A DNA stretch of 27,124 nucleotides from an uncultured Pseudomonadota bacterium (lineage in GTDB: Bacteria > Desulfobacterota_B > Binatia > UBA9968). Numbering within the stretch: position 1 is the first letter of the stretch; each line of letters opens with the position of its first letter. Below, piece after piece: positions 7,662 through 15,255 of this stretch. The notes beneath the pieces are model-generated. The model did no database searches. It saw only the letters and a list, made by a program, of their open reading frames with translations, and was not told the origin of the DNA. The position numbers and the translations under genes were made by a program. The stretch lies in assembly GCA_946478635.1 (NCBI GenBank), contig CAMLCX010000012.1, positions 1 to 27,124 of the forward strand, in the 5' to 3' direction.

Positions 7662-8017
7662 GCCGCGCTGCTTTTGACGCCCTTCGCCTTCGCGCACGCG
7701 CCGCAGTAGTTATTGAGCGTGCCGGCTTCTTCCATCCAGCCCTCGTCGAGGTTGTGGCAGATCTTGCGGCACTCATTGCAAATAAAATACAAGCCGTCGA
7801 TGCTCTTGTTGATTTTCTCCCGGTTGAGCACGCGGCCGCGAAGTTTTTCGATGCGAATGCCGAGCAGTTCCTCGTAGTTTTTTTTAATTTTGCGCCGTCC
7901 AGCTTCGTCGCTTGGAAGGTCTTCGTCTTCCGATTCATCGTGAGTGCCGTCATCAATGTAGTCATGAGTGCGGTCCTTCGCGGCGCGGCCGGGGTTTTTT
8001 TTCTTTGTCCGTGGCAT
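7658..8017 (-). CDS. Small charged protein with paired CxxC motifs, probable zinc-binding, unknown function
   Basis: Protein of 119 residues that I do not recognise. The N-terminus is basic (PRTKKKNPGRAAK), followed by a very acidic stretch (about 21-38) and a basic helix-like region (41-71). The C-terminal third carries CNECRKICH (Cys80, Cys83, Cys87, His88) and CGACAK (Cys105, Cys108), a spacing that fits a small zinc ribbon. Such an acidic linker plus zinc ribbon is seen in nucleic-acid or RNA-polymerase-associated proteins, but that is only analogy. It has a good upstream promoter (TTGACA, 17 bases, TATGAA) and is probably a single-gene unit. An AGGAG lies 14 bases before the ATG, farther than usual. 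Coding looks real because the only good promoter in the gap faces it and the cysteines are regularly spaced. Confidence 0.7.
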   Translation of the reverse strand: MPRTKKKNPGRAAKDRTHDYIDDGTHDESEDEDLPSDEAGRRKIKKNYEELLGIRIEKLRGRVLNREKINKSIDGLYFICNECRKICHNLDEGWMEEAGTLNNYCGACAKAKGVKSSAA

Positions 8018-8069
8018 CTTGTCGGTTTGAGCTCCTAAGACCTGGACTGTAAAGCAGAGAACGGTTTAT

Positions 8070-8098
8070 TTCATAGTGAACGGTGTACGGGTTGTCAA
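8070..8098 (-). promoter_or_regulatory. Candidate sigma70 promoter of the small CxxC protein gene
   Basis: On the minus strand TTGACA (8098-8093) and TATGAA (8075-8070) are separated by exactly 17 bases. The -35 is perfect and the -10 matches four of six positions. Transcription would start near 8063 and give a leader of about 45 bases before the ATG at 8017. This is the best promoter match in the window. Confidence 0.55.
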
Positions 8099-8161
8099 TA
8101 CTCTCAATGGCTGCGGCAGTGCTGAGACTTGTTCCCGTGGCTCTTTAGGAGCCTAGAACAC

Positions 8162-8208
8162 AAAAAAGACAACGCGGCAGACCGCTTCATGCAGTCTCCC
8201 GCGTTGTC
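8162..8208 (-). terminator. Intrinsic terminator of mlaA
   Basis: On the minus strand GACAACGCGG (8208-8199) pairs perfectly with CCGCGTTGTC (8177-8168). After one mismatch the stem is extended by four pairs (AGAC/GTCT), and the hairpin is followed by TTTTTT (8167-8162). It lies 27 bases after the mlaA stop. A smaller perfect stem, GGCTC TTTAG GAGCC, sits just beyond it at 8141-8155. Confidence 0.85.
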
Positions 8209-8234
8209 AGCCGAAATGAACTAAAAAGATGCGG

Positions 8235-9074
8235 TTACTGTTTGATTGCCGCTGCCCGCCTTTGCAGGTACGCGTTACGCACCGCGCCATAGAGGTCGAC
8301 CGTCGAATCGGCAACACGCTCGAAACGATCCAAATTCAAGGATCTCTCATTAACCGTGTTGGTCGCCGTGCCCGCAAAGGTTCCCCACCACGGAATGAAA
8401 TAAGTATAAGGGGTCATCGCGGCATCAAATGCGTAACCAATGCCATCGCGAACGGTAAGGGGCGGCAAGAGTGGCAGGACGAGATACGGGCCTGGTCCTA
8501 TGCCCCAGACGCCAAAGGTCTGGCCCGTGTCTTCATCTTTTTGCTCGATGCCAAAGCCATCTTTCGCAACATCGAAAAAGCCGACCACTCCGATTGTGCT
8601 GTTAATGGTGAAACGGGCAAGTTCGGTGCCGGCGCCATTGAGTTTGAGCTGCAAAGTGTTGTTGACGACTCGCCGGACGACCGCGAGGTTATCAAAAAAA
8701 TTGTGAAACCCGCGCTGCACCGGATCGGGGAAAATAAAATCCCAGCCGGTGGCGATCGGCTTTAGAACGAAGCGATCAACCACTTCGCGATTGAACCAAA
8801 ACATTTTTTCGTTAAACCCTTCCCAAGGATCTTCGTCAAAGTCTTCGCCAGGAGCCGCGGCCGCCATCGGCGCGGTATCTAGGGCCGCTAAATCGACCGG
8901 CTGACTCTCGAGTTGGCCTGGAGAGGTTTGTTGTTCCACCGCAACCCCCATGGAAAGCTCCGTTGCTTCTTCGGCGACGCTCGTTTTCGCCGTGACGAAA
9001 ACGGAGCTGATCGCCAATGCGAAAATGGTCGCCGTAGCGAATTTCTCCATCAACTGCCCGTAATATTTATCCAT
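8235..9074 (-). CDS. mlaA: MlaA (VacJ)-family outer-membrane lipid asymmetry protein, without lipobox
   Basis: Member of the MlaA/VacJ family, the outer-membrane component that removes misplaced phospholipids and hands them to MlaC/MlaFEDB. The family block is intact: DPWEGFNEKMFWFN, DRFVLKPIATGW, FHNFFDNL, then RFTINSTIGVVGFFDVAK, GQTFGVWGIGPGPYLVLPLL and VRDGIGYAFD. The start is the ATG at 9074 with an AGGAGA ribosome site six bases upstream, giving 279 residues. The N-terminus is an ordinary Sec signal (FATATIFALAISSVFV, cleavage probably after SVA near residue 34). There is no cysteine anywhere in the protein, so it cannot be a lipoprotein like E. coli MlaA. No other mla genes are in the window. 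It ends in a strong terminator and is probably monocistronic. Confidence 0.88.
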   Translation of the reverse strand: MDKYYGQLMEKFATATIFALAISSVFVTAKTSVAEEATELSMGVAVEQQTSPGQLESQPVDLAALDTAPMAAAAPGEDFDEDPWEGFNEKMFWFNREVVDRFVLKPIATGWDFIFPDPVQRGFHNFFDNLAVVRRVVNNTLQLKLNGAGTELARFTINSTIGVVGFFDVAKDGFGIEQKDEDTGQTFGVWGIGPGPYLVLPLLPPLTVRDGIGYAFDAAMTPYTYFIPWWGTFAGTATNTVNERSLNLDRFERVADSTVDLYGAVRNAYLQRRAAAIKQ

Positions 9075-9382
9075 CGCTATCTCCTTCTGCTTGCCTTGTG
9101 ACTTACATGAACTGCGTATATTGGTCAAGCGTTTCAGCGGTTTAGATCAAACGAATTAAACACCTGAAGCCAAAACTATGCCACCATGCGATTTCGCCGA
9201 GACAAGGCATAAGACGGGCAATTTAAGGTGCTTAGCTGCTGGAAACTTGGACTCACGGATAAACTCTGTGCAATGGCGATGACAAAAAACCGCACAACTG
9301 TCAACTTTTCGACAAATTGGGCGTTCATTGCCGCGTTTAATGCAGGTTTGCACGACCCTGGCCGATCGGCTATTTTTACATC
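9075..9382. other. Divergent intergenic region between mlaA and coaBC
   Basis: This 308-base gap has no convincing open frame. It holds the AGGAGA ribosome site of mlaA next to 9081-9087, a possible mlaA -35 box TTGACC (minus strand, 9128-9123) without a good -10, and a better promoter for coaBC at 9348-9376. The middle (9140-9340) is noticeably AT-richer than the flanking genes, as expected for a regulatory gap. I see no tRNA, riboswitch or strong hairpin. Confidence 0.5.
9348..9376 (+). promoter_or_regulatory. Candidate promoter of coaBC
   Basis: TTGCAC (9348-9353) and TATTTT (9371-9376) are separated by 17 bases, each matching the sigma70 consensus in four positions. The expected transcription start falls at about 9382-9384, on the GTG proposed as the coaBC start, so the message could be leaderless or begin at the ATG at 9407. 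Confidence 0.4.
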
Positions 9383-10588
9383 GTGGCGAGTTCAGCAAAA
9401 AATCGCATGGTCGTCTTGGGTGTCACTGGCGGAATCGCGTCTTACAAAGCAGTCGAGCTAGTCAGGCTGTTAGCTAAAGCCGGCTTTGATGTAAGAGTGA
9501 TCATGACCAGGGGCGCGATGGCGTTTGTTACGCCGCTAACATTTCAGACCCTGTCCGGTCATCCCGTCGCCACCGAGACTTTCGATCTTACCCAGGAATC
9601 TCAAATCGGCCACATCAATCTCGCGGACAGCGCAGATATCCTGGTGATCGCGCCGGCCACCGCCAATGTTATCGGCAAGATCGCCGGCGGCATCGCGGAC
9701 GACTTATTGACCACGGTTCTCATGGCGAGTCGGGCGCCGGTATTGATCGCGCCGGCGATGAACATTCATATGTTCGAGAATCCGATCCTACAGGAAAACC
9801 TGCGCAAGCTCAGACGGGTCGGTTATCACATCCTGGAGCCGGCGGAAGGCTATCTGGCTTGCGGTTACGAGGGCAAGGGGCGCCTGCCTGACCCGGAAAA
9901 GATTGCCGAAGAAATCGAGCGGTTGCTGAAAAGCAAGGACCTTTCAGGGGAGCGGCTGCTTATTACTGCCGGCCCGAACCGAGAGCCGCTCGATCCGGTG
10001 CGCTATATTTCCAATCGCTCCTCGGGAAAAATGGGTTACTCTCTGGCGCGCGCCGCGCTTCGCCGGGGCGCTGAAGTCGCGCTGGTGAGCGGACCTACGG
10101 CGCTTGATCCTCCGGCCGGTGCGCGGTTTATTCCAGTGACCACGGCCGCCGAGATGCGCGACGCGATACTGAAAGAGTACGGCCAATGCACCGCCGTCAT
10201 TATGGCAGCCGCAGTTTCGGATTATCACGCCGCTTCGGTCGCGAAGAAAAAAATCAAACGCGCCAGAGGATCTGTGGAGATTCACCTCGAACCCAACCCG
10301 GACATTCTCAAGGAACTCGGTGAACACAAAAATGGCAAATGGCTTGTCGGCTTTGCCGCGGAAACCGAAGAGCTGACAGCCAATGCGCAAAAGAAACTGC
10401 GGGAAAAAAATCTCGACATGGTGGTGGCTAACAATGTTGCCGAAAGCGGAAGCGGTTTCGACGGCGACACGAACATCGCGACAATCGTTGATCGCACCGG
10501 CGCCACACGCTCACTTCCGCTCATGAGCAAAGACGAGTTGGCCGACCAAATCTACGATCATTTCCTCGCCTTAAAAAGCCGGCGCTGA
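9383..10588 (+). CDS. coaBC: Bifunctional phosphopantothenoylcysteine decarboxylase / phosphopantothenate-cysteine ligase
   Basis: Two consecutive steps of coenzyme A synthesis: joining phosphopantothenate to cysteine (CoaB, C-terminal) and decarboxylating the product with FMN (CoaC, N-terminal). The CoaC part shows LGVTGGIASYKAVEL, catalytic His77 in IGHINLADSADILVIAPATA, PAMN at 124-127 and the flexible-flap cysteine 160 in LACGYEGKGRL. The CoaB part begins ITAGPNREPLDPVRYISN and SSGKMGYSLA (about 194-221); the usual TAGGT is TAGPN here. AAVSDY and the following lysine-rich segment belong to the ligase active site. The length (401) is normal. The GTG at 9383 is used, but the ATG at 9407 (residue 9) is equally plausible and neither has a clear Shine-Dalgarno. 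The DUF4416 gene follows one base after the stop. Confidence 0.95.
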   Translation: MASSAKNRMVVLGVTGGIASYKAVELVRLLAKAGFDVRVIMTRGAMAFVTPLTFQTLSGHPVATETFDLTQESQIGHINLADSADILVIAPATANVIGKIAGGIADDLLTTVLMASRAPVLIAPAMNIHMFENPILQENLRKLRRVGYHILEPAEGYLACGYEGKGRLPDPEKIAEEIERLLKSKDLSGERLLITAGPNREPLDPVRYISNRSSGKMGYSLARAALRRGAEVALVSGPTALDPPAGARFIPVTTAAEMRDAILKEYGQCTAVIMAAAVSDYHAASVAKKKIKRARGSVEIHLEPNPDILKELGEHKNGKWLVGFAAETEELTANAQKKLREKNLDMVVANNVAESGSGFDGDTNIATIVDRTGATRSLPLMSKDELADQIYDHFLALKSRR

Positions 10589-10589
10589 T

Positions 10590-11135
10590 ATGGGAACAGC
10601 AAGAGAGCCCAAGCCGGCGAAGTACTTCGTCGCGCTGCTCTCGTCCGACGCAGACCTGTTAGACCGCATCGAAAGCGAATTGTCGTCCGTCCTGAGCGGG
10701 ATCGATGAGAGAAGTGAGCCGGTCTCGTGGACGGTGTCCAATTTCTACGAAAAGGAGATGGGGCCGGGATTGCTGCGGCGCTTCGTGTCATTTTCCAATC
10801 TACGATCGCCGCAAGATCTCGCCGCGATCAAGGCGCGAACACAAACCATCGAGGACGCGCATCGCACGGCCAGCTCGGGCGGCCGCCGTATCAATCTCGA
10901 CCCGGGTTATCTCGACGCCTTTAAAATCGTGCTCGCCTCGACCAAAAATGCCGGCCAGCGCGTCTACCTGCAGTCGGGCATCTATGCTGAGGTCACCTTA
11001 CTTTATCATAACGCGGCGTTTCACGGCCTAGAATACACCTATCGAGATTATTTATGGCCCGGTACCTTGAAGTTTTTTACTCAGCTCCGTGCTCGGTACG
11101 TGGGCCAGTTGCGACAGCTTGATGGATCGGCTTGA
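10590..11135 (+). CDS. DUF4416 family protein
   Basis: Protein of 181 residues of the uncharacterised DUF4416 family, common in deltaproteobacteria-like genomes and sometimes mislabelled GTP-binding protein. Recognisable conserved blocks are PAKYFVALLSSD near the N-terminus, NFYEKEMGPGLLRRFVSF, and the strongly conserved GRRINLDPGYLDAFKIVLAS, followed by YLQSGIYAEVTLLYH and LEYTYRDYLWP. No signal peptide, membrane helix or P-loop is visible, so I see no support for the GTP-binding label. It starts one base after the coaBC stop and is surely co-transcribed with it. Its job is unknown; the location with coaBC and uracil-DNA glycosylase gives no clear hint. Confidence 0.9.
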   Translation: MGTAREPKPAKYFVALLSSDADLLDRIESELSSVLSGIDERSEPVSWTVSNFYEKEMGPGLLRRFVSFSNLRSPQDLAAIKARTQTIEDAHRTASSGGRRINLDPGYLDAFKIVLASTKNAGQRVYLQSGIYAEVTLLYHNAAFHGLEYTYRDYLWPGTLKFFTQLRARYVGQLRQLDGSA

Positions 11136-11214
11136 GCGAAATTCTCGGCGCGACGGGCGTCATTGCCACGGCTAAGGATCCGGTGATAGTATCCGCGCGT
11201 GAGGGAGTTGCGCC

Positions 11215-11979
11215 GTGGCTGACGAACAAGCAGAGGGAGAAATCGTCTCCTTGGCCCAGGCTCTGCGGCGCCATCTACAGCGGCGCCAGCGAGCCGGGAT
11301 CCGCATCGTATCGGGTCAGCAACCGAGCACGCCGGTGAAACCCGAGAGCGTCGCTGCGGAACAACCTTCAATCAGCATGGAGGGAAACCTTTTTGCCGCG
11401 CCTTCGGCCGCGCTCGATGCAAAAAGCCTCGAAGAGTTGCGCGCCGAGATCGGCGATTGTCGCCGCTGCAAGCTCTGCGCGGGCCGAACCCACATCGTGT
11501 ACGGTGTTGGCAACCCACGCGCCCGTCTGATGTTTGTCGGCGAGGGACCCGGCCGCGACGAAGATCTTCAGGGCGAGCCGTTCGTCGGTCGGGCCGGCCA
11601 ACTGTTGAACGATATCATCACAAAAGGCATGGGACTCAAACGAGAAGACGTTTATATCGCCAATGTGGTCAAATGCCGGCCACCGCAGAACCGCAATCCG
11701 GAGCCCGATGAAGTTGCGGCCTGCGAGCCATTCCTCAAGAAACAAATTGACTTGATTCGCCCCGAAATCATTGTGGGTCTGGGTAAATTTGCCGTGCAAA
11801 CCTTGCTGCAGAGCAAAGTTCCGATCACCAAGCTGCGCGGCGCCTGGCACCGCTATCATGGCATCAAACTCATGCCGACCTTCCATCCGGCGTATCTCTT
11901 GCGCAACCCGGCGGACAAAAAACTAGTCTGGGAAGACATCAAAAAAGTCATCAAAGAGTTAAATAGTGAGAACAGTTAG
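11215..11979 (+). CDS. Type-4 (iron-sulfur) uracil-DNA glycosylase
   Basis: Removes uracil from DNA to start base-excision repair. The catalytic domain is the thermostable family-4 type: MFVGEGPGRDED (about 106-117) forms the active-site motif, LRGAWHRY and the HPAYLLRNP motif (224-232) form the DNA-binding and catalytic loop. Cysteines 85 and 88 (RCKLC), 154 (VKCRPP) and 170 (AACEPF) have the spacing of the four 4Fe-4S ligands. Residues 1-70 are an extra basic then Pro/Ala-rich extension not needed for catalysis. The GTG start has GAGGGAG seven bases upstream. A gap of 79 bases separates it from DUF4416, and its end overlaps nfeD by 14 bases, so it is likely co-transcribed with nfeD and slipin. 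Confidence 0.95.
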   Translation: MADEQAEGEIVSLAQALRRHLQRRQRAGIRIVSGQQPSTPVKPESVAAEQPSISMEGNLFAAPSAALDAKSLEELRAEIGDCRRCKLCAGRTHIVYGVGNPRARLMFVGEGPGRDEDLQGEPFVGRAGQLLNDIITKGMGLKREDVYIANVVKCRPPQNRNPEPDEVAACEPFLKKQIDLIRPEIIVGLGKFAVQTLLQSKVPITKLRGAWHRYHGIKLMPTFHPAYLLRNPADKKLVWEDIKKVIKELNSENS

Positions 11980-13279
11980 AAATTTCCTCTTTGTTTTGCT
12001 GCTGGCCGGCGGAGTATCGGTGTGGGCGCAGCCGAAGGATGCGGCCGGCCCGCATGTTGATCTCATCACCATCGACGGCAGCATCAATCCAGCCGTGGAC
12101 GATTTCATCCGTGAAAGTATCGGCAGGGCTAAAGCGGGCGGCGCTCGTGCATTGATTATACAACTCGACACGCCCGGTGGCCTATTGAGCTCGACCCGCA
12201 CCATCGTCAAGGAACTGCTGGGGACGCCCGTGCCGGTCATCGTTTACGTTGCGCCGAGTGGGGCGGGAGCGGGTTCGGCGGGTGTTTTTATTACGATGGC
12301 GGCGAATATCGCCGCGATGGCGCCCGGAACCAACATCGGCGCGGCGCACCCGGTGACGGGCGGAGGGGGAGAAGTCAAAGGCGTGATGGGCGAGAAGATC
12401 GAAAATTTTACCGCATCCTTCAGCGAGAGTATCGCCCAACAGCGCGGCCGAAACGCTGAATGGGCCATCGAAGCGGTGCGAAAGAGCGTCGCGATCACCG
12501 AAACAGACGCGCTCAAGAAAAAGGTGATCGATATTATCGCCCGGGACGTCGACGATCTCCTAAAGCAGTCCCATGGTCGGAAGGTGGATATCGAGGGTCG
12601 CAAGCAGGAGTTGTCGCTACAAAATGTCAGCGTTGTCCGCCATGAAATGAGCGTCAAGCAAAGAGTCCTAAACGCGATTGCCGACCCCAACATCGCTTAT
12701 CTTCTGATGATGGCGGGCATCCTCGGTTTGTACATGGAGTTCTCTCACCCCGGCACGATTTTTCCTGGCGTCGCCGGCGCGATATGCCTATTGCTCGCCT
12801 TTGCGTCCTTGCAACTCCTGCCGATCAATTACACCGGCCTCGCGCTGATGGCATTCGGCGTCGCGCTGCTGGTCGGCGAGGCGTTCTTTCCGAGCTTCGG
12901 CGTATTGGGTATCGGCGGAATCGTTTCGCTGGCTCTCGGCTCGCTCCTGTTATTCGACACGCCGACCTCTGATTTCGGCGTCGACCGATCGATCGTTTTC
13001 ACGGCTGTGGGTACGATTGGATCGTTTGTTCTCGCGGTGAGCTATCTGGTTTTCCGATCGCAAAAAGCCAAGCTCACGCTCGGCATTGACGGTCTGATCG
13101 GCGAGATCGGCGTGGCGAGGGAACAACTCAGCCCTCGTGGAACCGTGTTCGTGCACGGCGAATATTGGAAGGCCGAAGCCGATGAGGCAATCGAACCGGG
13201 TGAAAAAGTTCAGGTGGTGGGCCTCGATCGAATGGTGCTCAAGGTCAAGCGCGCCGCGCAGGTTCGCGTGGCCAGTTAG
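11966..13279 (+). CDS. NfeD-type membrane-bound serine protease (ClpP-class)
   Basis: Membrane protease of the long NfeD1b type. A signal-like helix (residues 1-21) is followed by a ClpP/crotonase-fold protease domain: [13 protein letters not shown] (67-79), the nucleophile serine 104 in GAGSAGVFI, and lysine 144 in MGEKIENF, matching the Ser-Lys dyad known from the archaeal PH1510 protease. Several membrane helices follow (about 240-365), then a C-terminal OB-fold NfeD domain ending [17 protein letters not shown]. In archaea this protease cleaves the C-terminus of its stomatin partner, and the slipin gene here follows 11 bases later. The GTG start lies within the end of the glycosylase gene, with only a weak AAGAG ribosome site. 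Both catalytic residues are present, so it is probably active. Confidence 0.93.
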   Translation: MRTVRNFLFVLLLAGGVSVWAQPKDAAGPHVDLITIDGSINPAVDDFIRESIGRAKAGGARALIIQLDTPGGLLSSTRTIVKELLGTPVPVIVYVAPSGAGAGSAGVFITMAANIAAMAPGTNIGAAHPVTGGGGEVKGVMGEKIENFTASFSESIAQQRGRNAEWAIEAVRKSVAITETDALKKKVIDIIARDVDDLLKQSHGRKVDIEGRKQELSLQNVSVVRHEMSVKQRVLNAIADPNIAYLLMMAGILGLYMEFSHPGTIFPGVAGAICLLLAFASLQLLPINYTGLALMAFGVALLVGEAFFPSFGVLGIGGIVSLALGSLLLFDTPTSDFGVDRSIVFTAVGTIGSFVLAVSYLVFRSQKAKLTLGIDGLIGEIGVAREQLSPRGTVFVHGEYWKAEADEAIEPGEKVQVVGLDRMVLKVKRAAQVRVAS

Positions 13280-13290
13280 GGGAGGGGAGT

Positions 13291-14049
13291 ATGTTAGGAA
13301 TGGGCGTGCCCTTTACATTCGTTATCATTGTGGTCGCAATCATCATCAGCGGCGTTAAGATTTTAAAAGAATACGAGCGCGCGGTCGTTTTTCGCCTTGG
13401 AAGAATGGTGGGGTCGCGGGGGCCGGGGATCACTTATGTTATTCCGGGCATCGAAAAGATGGTCAAAATGGATCTGCGCACGGTGACCATGGACATACCG
13501 CCGCAGGATGTGATTACGCGGGATAATGTGTCAGTCAAGGTCAACGCGGTGCTCTATTTTCGCGTGCTCGAGCCCACCCGGGCGGTTATCGAGGTGGAGA
13601 ATTATTTATTCGCCACCTCGCAGCTCGCGCAAGTGACTTTGAGAAGCGTGTGCGGCCAGGGTGAACTCGATGAGCTTCTGGCGGAACGGGAACGCATCAA
13701 TAGTCGGATCCAGGAGATTCTCGATCAGCAGACCGACCCTTGGGGCATCAAAGTTGTCCTGGTCGAATTGAAACATATCGACTTGCCCCAGGAAATGCAG
13801 CGCGCCATGGCGAAGCAAGCCGAAGCCGAGCGCGAACGGCGCGCCAAGGTCATTCACGCCGAGGGCGAGTTTCAAGCCTCGCAGAAGCTGGCGGACGCGG
13901 CCGAGGTTATCAGCAAGCAGCCGATGGCTTTGCAGCTTCGTTTTCTGCAGAGCCTGGTCGAAGTGGCTTCTGAGAAAAACTCAACGACGATTTTCCCGGT
14001 GCCCATCGATTTGCTGGCGCCGTTCATCAAGAAGGACAATCAAGCTTAA
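13291..14049 (+). CDS. Slipin (stomatin/prohibitin, SPFH family)
   Basis: Membrane-anchored SPFH protein of 252 residues. An N-terminal hairpin helix ([15 protein letters not shown], about 8-22) is followed by the stomatin core: [45 protein letters not shown] and the coiled-coil segment [20 protein letters not shown], which drives oligomerisation. The C-terminus is short and hydrophobic ([14 protein letters not shown]), similar to the part cut by NfeD proteases in characterised archaeal pairs. A GGAGGGG ribosome site precedes the ATG. nfeD and slipin form a conserved pair thought to organise membrane domains and quality control. The unit ends at the hairpin terminator at 14095-14129. Confidence 0.95.
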   Translation: MLGMGVPFTFVIIVVAIIISGVKILKEYERAVVFRLGRMVGSRGPGITYVIPGIEKMVKMDLRTVTMDIPPQDVITRDNVSVKVNAVLYFRVLEPTRAVIEVENYLFATSQLAQVTLRSVCGQGELDELLAERERINSRIQEILDQQTDPWGIKVVLVELKHIDLPQEMQRAMAKQAEAERERRAKVIHAEGEFQASQKLADAAEVISKQPMALQLRFLQSLVEVASEKNSTTIFPVPIDLLAPFIKKDNQA

Positions 14050-14094
14050 GTTTCGTCATCTCCCGTCTCGTTCTCCACGCCGTCAGGAAATCCG

Positions 14095-14129
14095 TAGGGG
14101 TGCGGTGCGCCGCGCCCCTATTCTTTTTT
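14095..14129 (+). terminator. Strong hairpin with T-run, terminator of nfeD-slipin, abutting queA
   Basis: TAGGGGTGCGG (14095-14105) pairs with CCGCGCCCCTA (14110-14120) over 11 pairs with one T-G wobble and a four-base loop, followed directly by TTCTTTTTT (14121-14129). It has all marks of an intrinsic terminator for nfeD-slipin. Only three bases separate the T-run from the queA ATG. The stem type TAGGGG...CCCCTA also resembles intergenic palindromic repeats common in many bacterial genomes, so it could be a repeat copy. Confidence 0.8.
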
Positions 14130-14132
14130 GCA

Positions 14133-15173
14133 ATGGACCTCAAAGAATTCGATTACGATCTGCCGCCATCGCTGATCGCGGGGTTTCCGAGCCGCGAGCG
14201 TGAAGGCTCGCGCTTGCTCGTCATCCTGCGGCAGAGCGGCGAGATCATTCACAGTCGATTCTCTGAGCTTGGAAATTTTCTCGATCCGGGCGATCTGTTG
14301 GTGCTCAACGATACGAAAGTCTTTCCGGCCCGGCTGCGCGGCACCAAAGCGAGCGGCGGTCGAGTCGAGGTTTTACTGATCGAGCCGTTTCCCCAAGCCG
14401 GTCGCAGTTTGTGGATCGCGCTCGTCGACGCCGCAAAAAAACCACCCCTCGGGAGCTGGTTGCGATTTAACGATGCGCTCCGCGCCGAGGTGATCGGCGA
14501 TTTGGGCGCCGGCCGATTTGGTCTCGAGTTTCATCACAGCGGCGATTTCAGCGCGCAGCTCGAAACCCTGGGCGAAGCGCCGCTGCCGCCTTACGTGCGG
14601 CGCCAGCGCGCCGCTTCAGCCATGGACCGCGAGCGTTATCAGACCGTGTATGCGGTCCATCCCGGCGCGATCGCGGCGCCAACGGCAGGGTTCCATTTTA
14701 CGCCGGAGCTATTGTCGCAACTTTCTGCCAGGGGGATTGACAGCGCACGGTTGACCCTGCATGTCGGGCCAGGTACTTTTCAACCGGTACGTGAGCGCGC
14801 AATCGAGAACCATCGCATGGAGGGCGAGCGCTATTCGCTCAGCGTCGAAGCGGCCGAGAAGATCAACCGCACCAAGGAATCGCTCCACCGTGTGATCGCC
14901 GTCGGCTCCACCAGCACGCGCACTCTGGAGTGGATCGCGCGGCAAAAAGGCCGGATCGTTGCGGACGAGGGGATCACACGACTCTATATTCGGCCCGGCG
15001 ATCCGTTTCGGGTCTTGGACGCTTTGATCACTAACTTTCATCTCCCCGGTTCGACACCGTTGATTCTCGTCGCGGCCTTCGCCGGCTTGGAGCTTGTCCG
15101 GCGCGCCTATCATGAAGCGATCGCGCAGAAATATCGATTTTACAGCTACGGTGACGCGATGCTGATTCTCTAG
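14133..15173 (+). CDS. queA: S-adenosylmethionine:tRNA ribosyltransferase-isomerase QueA
   Basis: Transfers the ribosyl part of SAM to preQ1 in tRNA, making epoxyqueuosine, the next-to-last step of queuosine synthesis. The protein of 346 residues starts MDLKEFDYDLPPSLIAGFPS, and shows DLLVLNDTKVFPARLRG, EAPLPPYVRR, the conserved YQTVYA plus PGAIAAPTAGFHFT, LTLHVGPGTFQPV and VGSTSTRTLEW, all hallmark QueA blocks. The ATG at 14133 is chosen because family proteins begin there; an upstream GTG at 14100 would encode the hairpin. There is no Shine-Dalgarno, since the T-run of a terminator-like hairpin ends three bases before. How this gene gets transcribed and translated is therefore unclear. tgt follows 82 bases later. 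Confidence 0.96.
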   Translation: MDLKEFDYDLPPSLIAGFPSREREGSRLLVILRQSGEIIHSRFSELGNFLDPGDLLVLNDTKVFPARLRGTKASGGRVEVLLIEPFPQAGRSLWIALVDAAKKPPLGSWLRFNDALRAEVIGDLGAGRFGLEFHHSGDFSAQLETLGEAPLPPYVRRQRAASAMDRERYQTVYAVHPGAIAAPTAGFHFTPELLSQLSARGIDSARLTLHVGPGTFQPVRERAIENHRMEGERYSLSVEAAEKINRTKESLHRVIAVGSTSTRTLEWIARQKGRIVADEGITRLYIRPGDPFRVLDALITNFHLPGSTPLILVAAFAGLELVRRAYHEAIAQKYRFYSYGDAMLIL

Positions 15174-15255
15174 GGGTTTCACAAAGTGCGAGAAAAACCA
15201 TGGGCAACGGCGAAGGGCGGAAGAGCTATCGCACGCTGCCGGCTGTAGGCTTGGC

